Positions 15,452-23,885 of a stretch of 38,163 bases of DNA are shown here, piece by piece; positions within the stretch are counted from its first letter, which is position 1, and each line of letters opens with the position of its first letter. A program made the position numbers and the translations under genes. The stretch comes from Bacteroidales bacterium (GTDB lineage: Bacteria; Bacteroidota; Bacteroidia; Bacteroidales; VadinHA17), in the NCBI GenBank assembly GCA_003141415.1, contig PLLX01000115.1:1-38163 (forward strand). The letters are read 5' to 3'. The notes under the pieces are model-generated. The model was not told the origin of the DNA. It did not search any database and was given only the letters and a program-made list of their open reading frames with translations.

Positions 15452-16810
15452 TTATTTTTTACCTACTGCCACAAGATATTTTTGAGTCCTGAAGAAAATC
15501 ATGCCGTCAGTTATTGCAGGAGCAGTTAAACAAATATCATTCAAAGGTATTTCAGCAAGTTGTTTGAAAGTGATACCATCCTGAATAATGTACACATTTC
15601 CTTGTTCATCAATAATGTAAAGCTTTCCATCCGAAGCAACCGGAGAGGCAATAAAGCTCTGGGCATTACCCAGTTTTGCATTATAGAGTACTTTCCCGGT
15701 ACCGGCATCATAGCAGACTATAGAACCGTTCCAATTTACGTTATAAAGATGATCCCTGTAAAGAAGTAAAGTATGAATATATGAACCACCATGCGGAATA
15801 CTCCATTTTACATATTCATTCAGAATGCCAGTCGGTTTAGTTGTAATATCCCCTGAAGCATTTGTTTTAATCGCATATATTGGTGAAGAGGGACCGTGGG
15901 CGCTGTTGAAATATATCAGGTCTTTGCCAATAACTGGAGTCGGAATTGGAACATCGCCCCCACCCGACATCCACCATATTTCTTTTCCTGTTTCAAAATC
16001 ATATCCACCCCTGTGTTTGTATCCGTTTACGGCGATTAGAGTTTTATCTCCGTCTTTATAAATATTTGGCGTACACCATCCGGGATATTCGTCTCTTTTG
16101 GTTTTCCATAATTCTTTTCCTGTCTTCAGATCAAATGCGGCCAAAAATGAATTCTCCAGAACATCGCATTGAATGATCAGTACACCATTATATATTATAG
16201 GGGAACTGGCGAACTCCCATTCAGCAGCAACATAATCGTATGCGACAGATTTAAGCACACCAAAATTCTTTTTCCATATTAGTTTTCCTTCATAATCATA
16301 ACAGTATAAACCTTCAGATCCGAAGAAGGCAACAGCATATTTGCCATCAGTTGCCACGGAAGTATTGGCGTGGGTAGATTTGGGATGACGCCTTATCTTG
16401 GGGATACCTGTGTATGCTGTCCTTTGCCAGATCGTTTTGCCTGAGTTTTTATCAATACAGAATACTTTCCAGTCATGAACCGAACTATCAGCAACCGGCA
16501 TGCCATCTCCATAAATGCCAGTCTTGATCCCCTGGTTATCTGATTTGCTTACAGAAGTAGTGATGAATAACTTATCGCCCCAGATAACAGGACTTGACAG
16601 GCCCAGACCGGGGATCTCAGTTTTCCATCTCACATTAATCATTTTATGAAGGTCAAATGACTCTGGAAGTTTTGCATTATCGAGAACTCCCGATGCCATA
16701 TACCCGCGAAATCCCGGCCATTGACGTTCCGGTTTTATTTGTCCTTTGAGAGTAAGTGAAAGAATGAATAAAGCAATAATTGTTCCGAGAGACTGAAGAT
16801 GGAATTTCAT
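15452..16810 (-). CDS. Secreted PQQ-like beta-propeller protein
   Basis: The 452-residue product has a signal peptide (about residues 1-23, ending LKGQ). The mature part opens with RQWPGFRGYMASG and has blades with motifs such as LSSPVIWGDKLF, NSGKTIW, LKTGKELW and ETGKEIWW. The blade series and the WPxFRG opening match the propellers at 3605-5299 and 8905-10020; SSPVIWGDK occurs exactly in the membrane-anchored one. It is downstream of the FG-GAP gene by 28 bases on the same strand and probably shares its transcript. It converges on the ABC permease gene with only seven bases between stops. No catalytic site is recognised. Confidence 0.87.
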   Translation of the reverse strand: MKFHLQSLGTIIALFILSLTLKGQIKPERQWPGFRGYMASGVLDNAKLPESFDLHKMINVRWKTEIPGLGLSSPVIWGDKLFITTSVSKSDNQGIKTGIYGDGMPVADSSVHDWKVFCIDKNSGKTIWQRTAYTGIPKIRRHPKSTHANTSVATDGKYAVAFFGSEGLYCYDYEGKLIWKKNFGVLKSVAYDYVAAEWEFASSPIIYNGVLIIQCDVLENSFLAAFDLKTGKELWKTKRDEYPGWCTPNIYKDGDKTLIAVNGYKHRGGYDFETGKEIWWMSGGGDVPIPTPVIGKDLIYFNSAHGPSSPIYAIKTNASGDITTKPTGILNEYVKWSIPHGGSYIHTLLLYRDHLYNVNWNGSIVCYDAGTGKVLYNAKLGNAQSFIASPVASDGKLYIIDEQGNVYIIQDGITFKQLAEIPLNDICLTAPAITDGMIFFRTQKYLVAVGKK

Positions 16811-16838
16811 ATTCTTATTGAGGTTGTCAGACGTCAGG

Positions 16839-18236
16839 TTATTGCTTATTTGTCAGTTTTCCATTATTCATCCACAAAGTTATTCTGCCCATTCTGTCGA
16901 AAGGAGGATAAGCGTGCATTCCTCCGGTTACAAAATCCATTAATCCGTCATTATTGAAGTCACCTGACTCAAGTGTTAACAGGTGGGTAGGTGCATTGGC
17001 TATATTATGAAGAACAAATTGCATATTACCGGTGTTCTCTAACCATATAAAGCTCTGAGATTCAGGCTTATCCCATAAGTTAAAGGCGCTTACACAGAAT
17101 ATATCCAGATCACCGTCATTATCTATGTCAACCGGCCTGGCATTATACGCTCCAATAAAGTTGCAAATCCTATGGTATTCAAACTTAAGGTTACCCTTGT
17201 TTTCAAGCCATTGAACTCCGTGCCATGGTTTACCCTGGGGAGGAATATAATCAAAGGCATCTCCGTTTGTGTATAATATATCGTCATCTCCATCTTTGTC
17301 GAGATCACAGATGTAAATCCCGCTCGAACCAAAGTCCTCATTATTTGAGCCATAAATCAATTTAGATGTAAAATTTCCCTTTCCGTCATTAATGAAAACA
17401 TAAATCTCCTCCCATTCCTGACTGACAAGTGAGATAATATCATTATCTCCATCCTTATCAATATCGTCTATTATAACATTAATTGGACCTGAGAGATTCT
17501 GCAGAACATGGCTTTTAAATTGCCAGTTTCCAAGATTCTCAATCCATCGGGTTTCTCCATCATCATAACCAAATTGCGCAACAGCAAGATCCAGATCCCC
17601 ATCGTTATCCAGATCACCTGCCCTGACATCTGACACACGTGCAATATTCTCAGCAACAACATGTTTAGTGAAATGGTTTTTACCATCATTTTCGAGAATA
17701 ATAACAGAGCCTATTTTATCATTACTCGGAAAAAGTAAACCTAGCACCGCTACAAGAATATCTTTGTCTCCGTCTTTGTCAAAATCAATGACCTGAACAT
17801 GGGCTGGCGCATTCAGACCATCAGCTAAAACTGTTTCTGTATAAACACCTGCAGGAAACTGCCGGATCCAGTTAACTGAGTTGCTCCTGCAATCACATAC
17901 AATAATATCCAGTAATCCGTCTCCGTCAAGGTCTACTGCCTGAACATTTGATATCAGAGGCGCTTCTGTAAAGGTCTGGCCTACAGGTTGAGGGTTTAGA
18001 AAATCTATCTTCGCTCCTACAGTATTATTTTTAAATTCTACTGATGTTTTATTTTTTGTCCCAGATTTATTAACGATCCGGGTAATAACCTCGCTTCTGG
18101 TCATCCCTTTTTGTTTCGCCTGATAACTTATTAAAAGAAACGGGATCCCAATGATCATGAAGAATACGATAATTAATAGTATAAAGGTTTTCAGCCCTTT
18201 TTTATGATTTACAGGTGGACGTTTATCTTTTGGCAT
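16839..18236 (-). CDS. Membrane-anchored FG-GAP/VCBS repeat protein
   Basis: The 465-residue protein has a basic start, then one membrane span at residues about 16-36 (TFILLIIVFFMIIGIPFLL). The remainder is a propeller of seven FG-GAP units, each with an Asp-rich calcium-binding loop: DLDGDGLLD, DFDKDGDKD, DLDNDGDLD, DIDKDGDND, DLDKDGDDD, DIDNDGDLD and DFNNDGLMD. Such repeats fold as a seven-bladed propeller like integrin alpha chains and bind Ca2+ in the loops. It should sit on the periplasmic side. The PQQ-like propeller gene follows 28 bases later on the same strand. The role is unknown; binding or scaffolding is the usual inference. Confidence 0.87.
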   Translation of the reverse strand: MPKDKRPPVNHKKGLKTFILLIIVFFMIIGIPFLLISYQAKQKGMTRSEVITRIVNKSGTKNKTSVEFKNNTVGAKIDFLNPQPVGQTFTEAPLISNVQAVDLDGDGLLDIIVCDCRSNSVNWIRQFPAGVYTETVLADGLNAPAHVQVIDFDKDGDKDILVAVLGLLFPSNDKIGSVIILENDGKNHFTKHVVAENIARVSDVRAGDLDNDGDLDLAVAQFGYDDGETRWIENLGNWQFKSHVLQNLSGPINVIIDDIDKDGDNDIISLVSQEWEEIYVFINDGKGNFTSKLIYGSNNEDFGSSGIYICDLDKDGDDDILYTNGDAFDYIPPQGKPWHGVQWLENKGNLKFEYHRICNFIGAYNARPVDIDNDGDLDIFCVSAFNLWDKPESQSFIWLENTGNMQFVLHNIANAPTHLLTLESGDFNNDGLMDFVTGGMHAYPPFDRMGRITLWMNNGKLTNKQ

Positions 18237-18277
18237 AAAATCTTATTTAATACTTGCAGATAATAAAATATTAAACG

Positions 18278-18285
18278 CAAAAATA
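18278..18285 (-). promoter_or_regulatory. Possible -7 element for the FG-GAP gene
   Basis: On the minus strand this reads TATTTTTG, matching the Bacteroidota -7 consensus TAnnTTTG. It lies about 40 bases before the start at 18236. No TTTG is found at the usual distance upstream, so support is weak. Confidence 0.25.
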
Positions 18286-18401
18286 ATCTAATTGTGCTTT
18301 ATGACAGCACTGCATTGAAATAAATTAATTATCATTGAAAATTATAGAATCCTCTTTTTTTGAGTTGTGAAAATCAGAATATTTAATGATATTTTCTTCA
18401 G

Positions 18402-20348
18402 ATGAAAGTTACCGCAAGGCATTTTCTTAATCTCTTAATAATCATTGGTTTTGGTTTGATCCCGGCTATTGTATGTCAGTTTCTTACTGAAAAACCAACC
18501 AACCGGCATATCCATATCAGGAGCTTTCGTTATGGTAAAGATCCATATGTTATCAGATGTAACAGAGGTGACACTCTTCATCTGACTTTTTCAACTGATG
18601 ATACCGGACATTCCTTTTTTCTTCAAGAATTTGATCTCGATGTAAAGATAAGCCCTTCTAAGGATGAGGTTTCAGTATTTAAAACTAGTGACCCCACAAT
18701 AAAGCCGCTTCTTACAAAAGAAGTTACGCTCATTACCAGGCATCCCGGAATATTTAACTACATAGTTTCAAAGAGTAACTATCGTTGCCATATCTGGTGT
18801 GGGCCAATGCATGCTTTTGAACAGGGTAAACTTATTATCTTACCTAATACCTTGCTGATCTTCAGTCTCGGAAGTCTTGTAGGAATATTATTCATCTGGT
18901 TAGTTAATATTTTCAGGAAAGTAAATCCTGATATTAAAAGTGTTAGTGAAAAGTCAGGTTATAGAGATTTACTAAAAAAATCAGCTTTTTTTAAAGGAAT
19001 AGTAGTATCGAGGTATACCCAGGCAACTCTTACCCTTATTACTATGGTCATGATTTATATTGTTATTCTGACCTCTGTTTTTGGCACCAAAGTGTCTGGC
19101 AGGAACCTCGGCGTCCTTTTAATGTGGGCAATCTGGTTATTTGCCCTGGTTGCGATTATAACTCCATTTTTCGGAAGATTCTGGTGTACAATCTGCCCTC
19201 TTCCTTTTTTCGGAGATATGATCCAGCGAAAATCATTTTTTAATCCACTTAAAGGCAAAACAAAAAAATTTAACAATAAATTTTCAGGACTTTTTCTGAA
19301 ATGGCCTGAAAGATTAAAAAACGACTGGTTAAGATTGATTGTCTTTTTGTTACTTGCGACTTTTTCCACTACGCTTGTCGCCACACCCTTTATTTCAGGT
19401 GTCACAGTTCTTATGTTGATGATTGTTCCAACAGTGATGTCAGGGATTTGGGAGCTCAGGGCATTTTGTCGTTATGTATGCCCGGTAAGTGTTTTTGTTG
19501 GACCATTTTCCAGGATGAGTACCTTGTCTCTCAGAAATAAATCACAGGATGTCTGTGATCAATGCAAACCTCACTATTGTGAGAATGGAAATACAAATGG
19601 ATGGGCATGTCCATACGGTCTTAATGTTGGTGAAATAAATGAAAATTCAGATTGTGCGCTATGTCTTGAGTGTTTGAGAAGCTGTTCTTATAATAATATA
19701 TCATTATATAAAAGAGCTTTCGCATCTGAAAAAGGAACACGTAATCTGAGTGAGGCCTGGATGACGATGGCAACATTCACAATTTCTATTATATATAGTA
19801 TTTTATACCTTGGACCATGGCCCATTGTTCGTGACTACGTGAATATTCTTGATAAGCATAACTGGGGCTTATTTGGAATATATTCTCTGATAATGTGGTC
19901 ATCTGTACTGATCGTTGTCCCGGGAATTATTTATCTTCTTTCTCTTCTTGGCGTCAGACTTTCAAAAACTAAATGTATACCCAGGGAAGTATTTCTTGAA
20001 TATGCGGGATCTCTTTTACCCCTTGCCCTGTTTATCTGGATAGCTTTTGTAATACCAATGCTGTTCGTAAATGTCACATTTATAATTCAATCAATATCAG
20101 ATCCGTTTGGATGGGGATGGGATTTCTTTGGGACAGCAAATACTCCGTGGCACCAGTTTTTGCCACAGTTTATTCCATGGTTTCAGGCAGTTGCCGTACT
20201 CACAGGGTTATTTTTAAGTTTAAGAAACATAAGAAAATCGGGGATAGTTAATGAATTGAATCCGTTACAGGTTTTAAACATTAGTTTACCTATCAGTCTG
20301 TTTCTCATGGGAGTTGCCGTAGCAATGCTGTTTTTCTTTACAAATTAA
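18402..20348 (+). CDS. Cupredoxin-NapH/NosR-like polyferredoxin fusion
   Basis: The 648-residue protein has an N-terminal span (about 8-26), then a cupredoxin domain (about 35-148). Candidate copper ligands are His70 in TGHSFFL and the loop CHIWCGPMHAFE with Cys129, Cys133, His137 and Glu140. The C-x3-C-x3-H spacing is that of CuA in cytochrome oxidase subunit II, but Glu140 stands where CuA has Met. After a span at about 150-172 comes a NapH/NosR-like membrane part with WCTICP (262, 265), FCRYVCP (356, 360), then CDQCKPHYC with CP (385, 388, 393, 403) and CALCLECLRSC (418, 421, 424, 428), and further spans to the end. The fusion suggests electron transfer between iron-sulfur centres and a periplasmic copper site. 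The partner is unknown; no nos operon is present. Confidence 0.88.
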   Translation: MKVTARHFLNLLIIIGFGLIPAIVCQFLTEKPTNRHIHIRSFRYGKDPYVIRCNRGDTLHLTFSTDDTGHSFFLQEFDLDVKISPSKDEVSVFKTSDPTIKPLLTKEVTLITRHPGIFNYIVSKSNYRCHIWCGPMHAFEQGKLIILPNTLLIFSLGSLVGILFIWLVNIFRKVNPDIKSVSEKSGYRDLLKKSAFFKGIVVSRYTQATLTLITMVMIYIVILTSVFGTKVSGRNLGVLLMWAIWLFALVAIITPFFGRFWCTICPLPFFGDMIQRKSFFNPLKGKTKKFNNKFSGLFLKWPERLKNDWLRLIVFLLLATFSTTLVATPFISGVTVLMLMIVPTVMSGIWELRAFCRYVCPVSVFVGPFSRMSTLSLRNKSQDVCDQCKPHYCENGNTNGWACPYGLNVGEINENSDCALCLECLRSCSYNNISLYKRAFASEKGTRNLSEAWMTMATFTISIIYSILYLGPWPIVRDYVNILDKHNWGLFGIYSLIMWSSVLIVVPGIIYLLSLLGVRLSKTKCIPREVFLEYAGSLLPLALFIWIAFVIPMLFVNVTFIIQSISDPFGWGWDFFGTANTPWHQFLPQFIPWFQAVAVLTGLFLSLRNIRKSGIVNELNPLQVLNISLPISLFLMGVAVAMLFFFTN

Positions 20349-20378
20349 TGATTATTTAGCAATCTTTAATTCCATCCC

Positions 20379-20395
20379 GGCTGTAAGCCTTTTTT
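20379..20395 (+). terminator. Possible weak intrinsic terminator
   Basis: GGCT-gta-AGCC followed by six T lies about 30 bases after the cupredoxin fusion's stop. The stem is only four pairs but GC-rich, and the T-run is in the right place for + strand termination. Confidence 0.4.
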
Positions 20396-20532
20396 CCCAA
20401 TGGTTCCTGATTTATCCAAAGACAGTCAACAAAAAGTTTAAAAAACATCTAAGCTGATTAATTTATCATTAACCTGAGGTAAATAAACAAATTACTTCTG
20501 GTAAAAAATTAAAAATCATTTTATTCTGACCA

Positions 20533-20567
20533 TTTGAACAAGATAGTCAGGCGGATTGTTATATTTG
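20533..20567 (+). promoter_or_regulatory. Possible promoter of the TetR-efflux operon
   Basis: TATATTTG at 20560-20567 matches the Bacteroidota -7 consensus TAnnTTTG. A TTTG at 20533-20536 could be the -33 element, though the 23-base spacer is longer than the usual ~19-20. The implied start lies about ten bases before ATG 20583. Confidence 0.35.
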
Positions 20568-20582
20568 CATCTTTTTAATAAA

Positions 20583-21206
20583 ATGAATACCACAAAATCC
20601 GGTTCAGATAAAAGCGAAAAGGTGCAGATGATAATTGAAGTCGCACAAAAGCGTTTCGGGTTATATGGACTTGAGAAGACATCAATGCGCGAAATCGCCG
20701 ATGATCTTAACCTATCAAAAGCCTCTTTGTACTACTATTTTCCTGATAAAGAGAGCCTCTATAAAGCTGTTGTTGAAAAAGAACAGACAGAATTCATTGC
20801 AAAAATTTCAAAAAGAATTTTCAGTATTCATGAACCTGAGCAATTACTTCTGGAATATGCAAATGCGCGCCTGTCATATTTCCGTACATTATTGAATTTA
20901 AGAAGATTGAGACTTGAAGCTTATTCCGGGCTAAAACCGGTGTTCATGGAGACAATTCAGATATTCAAGGAAAAAGAAAAGGAAATTATAAAAAGAATAT
21001 TCGAAAGGGGTATCAGCAGCGGCATATTCTTTATAAGCGATACAGATCAGACAGCCACTCTTTATCTTGACCTTCTTAAGGGATTGAGAACCACATTGGT
21101 TAATGAAAAGAAAACACTATTCATAGAACAGGAAGAATTCGATCTTCTACTTGAGAAAACTATTGCTTTTACAAACTTTTTCATTAAAGGGTTGAAATAC
21201 AAATAA
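20583..21206 (+). CDS. TetR/AcrR-family transcriptional regulator
   Basis: From ATG 20583 the product has 207 residues; an upstream TTG at 20556 would put the start in front of the predicted promoter's transcription start and is rejected. The N-terminal helix-turn-helix is typical: FGLYGLEKTSMREIADDL then NLSKASLYYYFPDKESLY at about residues 23-60. The C-terminal half is a variable helical ligand domain. The gene precedes an EmrA/EmrB/TolC set on the same strand by 47 bases, so it most likely represses that set and itself, released by the exported compound. The inducer is unknown. Confidence 0.9.
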   Translation: MNTTKSGSDKSEKVQMIIEVAQKRFGLYGLEKTSMREIADDLNLSKASLYYYFPDKESLYKAVVEKEQTEFIAKISKRIFSIHEPEQLLLEYANARLSYFRTLLNLRRLRLEAYSGLKPVFMETIQIFKEKEKEIIKRIFERGISSGIFFISDTDQTATLYLDLLKGLRTTLVNEKKTLFIEQEEFDLLLEKTIAFTNFFIKGLKYK

Positions 21207-21253
21207 TCTAATATATTGATAATTAGCGACATAATTTAATTCAGAACAATTCC

Positions 21254-22258
21254 ATGAAAGAAGAATCAAAGAAAAACCGGCTCAGAGTCTACATTCCGCT
21301 TGCATTTGTTATTTTTATTGTACTGACAGGTGCATGGTACTGGTACAGAGATTATTCGATGTACATTACTACTGATGATGCACATGTGGACGCTGACAAT
21401 GTAAGTGTCGGAGCAAAAATAATGGGGAGATTATCTTCTATTTATGCCAATGAAGGAGATCAGGTCAAACAAGGAACACTTTTGGCAGACATTGACAGCT
21501 CTGATTTTATAGCCCAGAGAAATCAGTCGATTGCCCTAAGAACTCAGGCATTGGCTAATTTATCACAATCGGAGGTCAAATATAGCTCCGATCAGAAGGG
21601 TATCAGGGTTTTGGAGATAAACTTAGATCGAGCAAATGAAGATATGACCAGAGCAAAAAGCCAGTCAGATGGTGGTGTTATTACAACTGAACAGTTTGAC
21701 CATATTAAGAAAGCATTTGAGACAGCTTCGGCTCAGCTGGATGCAGCAAAAGCTCAACTCCTGGTTTCAAAATCGATGATTTCAACTGCTACGGCAGCAG
21801 TTGAAACGGCTAATGCACAGGTATATGTTCTTAATACCCAACTAAAGAATACCAGACTTTTTGCACCTGCTGACGGAATCTTAGCAAAAAGATGGCTTCT
21901 TCAGGGGGATGTGGTTCAGCCAAGCCAATCTGTTTTTACACTGACTATGAGTAAGAATCTTTGGATAGTGGCATTCCTCGAAGAGACTAAAATTTCAGAA
22001 ATTCATATCGGGCAGAATGTAAAATTCAATATTGACGCATTTCCAGGAATCAGATTCAGAGGCAAAGTATTCCTTGTTGGATCAACAACTGCATCAGTGT
22101 TCTCATTGATACCGGCGAATAATGCTTCTGGTAATTTCACCAAGGTTACTCAGCGTATTCCTGTCAGGATTTCAATTGAAAGTGCTGATAATCACAAAGA
22201 CATCTCCCAATTCAATATTTTTTCCGGAATGTCTGCTGTTGTAAAGATTATAAAATAA
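21254..22258 (+). CDS. EmrA-like periplasmic adaptor (HlyD family)
   Basis: The 334-residue protein has one N-terminal span (about 11-29) and the usual adaptor layout: a lipoyl half-motif after TTDDAHVDADNVSVGAKIMG, a long alpha-helical hairpin around residues 85-185, the second lipoyl half near LFAPADGILAKRW, and a beta-barrel domain toward the end. It would link the inner-membrane pump encoded 4 bases downstream to the TolC-like channel, forming a tripartite efflux pump. The length is a little under E. coli EmrA (390), mostly from a shorter hairpin. Assignment to the EmrA branch rests on the DHA2 pump neighbour. Confidence 0.92.
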   Translation: MKEESKKNRLRVYIPLAFVIFIVLTGAWYWYRDYSMYITTDDAHVDADNVSVGAKIMGRLSSIYANEGDQVKQGTLLADIDSSDFIAQRNQSIALRTQALANLSQSEVKYSSDQKGIRVLEINLDRANEDMTRAKSQSDGGVITTEQFDHIKKAFETASAQLDAAKAQLLVSKSMISTATAAVETANAQVYVLNTQLKNTRLFAPADGILAKRWLLQGDVVQPSQSVFTLTMSKNLWIVAFLEETKISEIHIGQNVKFNIDAFPGIRFRGKVFLVGSTTASVFSLIPANNASGNFTKVTQRIPVRISIESADNHKDISQFNIFSGMSAVVKIIK

Positions 22259-22262
22259 TAGG

Positions 22263-23885
22263 ATGGAAAGACGAAGAACGCCATCTCACCGGATCAGGTA
22301 TTTTGTCAGGAACAGCAATTCAGCCTTTCATCCTAAACATCTGTCGTACAAATGGTTCTTGCTTGCAAATATCATGCTTGGAACATTTATGGCTGTCCTT
22401 GACGCCACTATTGTAAATGTTGGATTACCTAAAATCATGGCATCATTTGGTGTCGGGCTTGATAAAATTGAATGGGTTGTAACTGCATATATGCTCGCAA
22501 TGGCTGTGGCCCTTCCTACTTCGGGGTGGCTTGCAGACAAATTTGGTTACAAACGGTTGTATTTTATCGGATTATTTCTTTTTACGTTAGGATCAATGTT
22601 GTGCGGCAGGTCCTCAGATGAGAATATGCTGATCGCATCGAGGGTAATCCAGGGTCTGGGAGCCGGTACAATCCAGCCGCTGGGAATGGCTATAATAACC
22701 AGGGAATTTCCACCTAACCAAAGAGGTATAGCGCTTGGATTCTGGGGTATTTCTGCCGCAGCATCAGTTTCATTCGGTCCGCTGATTGGAGGTTTCCTGA
22801 TCGACCGTTTCAGCTGGCCTCTGATTTTTGATGTTAATATACCAATTGGGATGTTAGCAATGCTGTTCACTATAATAATTCAGAGCGAATATATAAACAG
22901 TAGCATAAGAAAATTCGATATTGTAGGATTCATTTCCGTGACTATTTTTCTTCCATTGACACTGTATATACTATCTCAGGGAAATGCAGCTACAAACTCA
23001 GCAGGTTGGCATGCACCTTTTATATTGGCTTACGGTGCAATTGCCTTAATTGCGCTTGCGGTTTTTATAACCGCTGAATTAACAGTTAAAGACCCGCTTC
23101 TGGATCTCAGGCTTCTTAAGAATCATAATTTCGGTATCGCTAATATTATTCTGATTATATTCAGTCTCGGAATGTTCGGCAGTACATTTTTATTGCCCAT
23201 TTATCTGCAGAACTCTTTAGGTTATACAGCGCTGCAAGCCGGTTCAGTTTTTCTTCCTGTAGGTATTATACAGGGAATAATTGCTCCCATCTCAGGAAGG
23301 ATTTCGGATAAATTGAATCCAAAGCTTCCCCTATTTATTGGAGTTGTCCTTTTTGCTTTTAGTTTCTATCTCAACTCGAATCTTTCATGGCTCACTGAGC
23401 TGAATTTCATCATGCTCTCATTATATCTTAGAGGACTTGCGATGGGGCTGATGTTCACTGCGCTAACAACAGTATCCCTTTCTGAAATACCACGTGAAAA
23501 GATGGCGCAGGCATCAGCTATAACGAATTCTATCCGGCAACTTGGAGGTAGCCTGGGGGTTGCATTACTTGCCACATTGCTGACAACAAGAGTTAATTAT
23601 CATGCTCAGGTTTTTGGTGGCGCGATCAGACCCGGTACTGAAATTTATCAGCAGACAACAACTAAAATAAAATATCATCTTCAAAATGAAGCTGGCAGCT
23701 CTCCGGCAAACGCTACGAGGCAAAGCCAGGCTTTTCTTCTTTCAAATCTTAACAAACAGGCTTATATACAAGGTATTGATGATGATTTTCTATTGGCAGG
23801 TCTTATAACCCTTTTGGGGGGGATCCCTATAATTTTTCTGCATACAAAAAAATTAAAAAATAAAAATATTCCGGCAAATGAATAG
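22263..23885 (+). CDS. EmrB/QacA-type MFS drug exporter (DHA2)
   Basis: The 540-residue protein has about 14 membrane spans and the family's motifs: LDATIVNVGLPKIMASFG in the first span (with the conserved Asp) and LADKFGYKRLY in the loop after span 2, which is the MFS motif A. A GFWGISAAASVSFGPLIGG segment matches motif C of antiporters. It is expected to use the proton gradient to expel drugs or other hydrophobic compounds through the adaptor and TolC-like partner. The first 28 residues are polar and Arg-rich; a later start is possible. Its end overlaps the next gene by 8 bases. Confidence 0.93.
   Translation: MERRRTPSHRIRYFVRNSNSAFHPKHLSYKWFLLANIMLGTFMAVLDATIVNVGLPKIMASFGVGLDKIEWVVTAYMLAMAVALPTSGWLADKFGYKRLYFIGLFLFTLGSMLCGRSSDENMLIASRVIQGLGAGTIQPLGMAIITREFPPNQRGIALGFWGISAAASVSFGPLIGGFLIDRFSWPLIFDVNIPIGMLAMLFTIIIQSEYINSSIRKFDIVGFISVTIFLPLTLYILSQGNAATNSAGWHAPFILAYGAIALIALAVFITAELTVKDPLLDLRLLKNHNFGIANIILIIFSLGMFGSTFLLPIYLQNSLGYTALQAGSVFLPVGIIQGIIAPISGRISDKLNPKLPLFIGVVLFAFSFYLNSNLSWLTELNFIMLSLYLRGLAMGLMFTALTTVSLSEIPREKMAQASAITNSIRQLGGSLGVALLATLLTTRVNYHAQVFGGAIRPGTEIYQQTTTKIKYHLQNEAGSSPANATRQSQAFLLSNLNKQAYIQGIDDDFLLAGLITLLGGIPIIFLHTKKLKNKNIPANE

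Noticed and set aside
15441..15460. A-run/T-run between the ABC permease and PQQ-like genes as a bidirectional terminator
   Set aside because: It is only an AT hairpin that overlaps both stop codons, with no GC stem; too weak to call.
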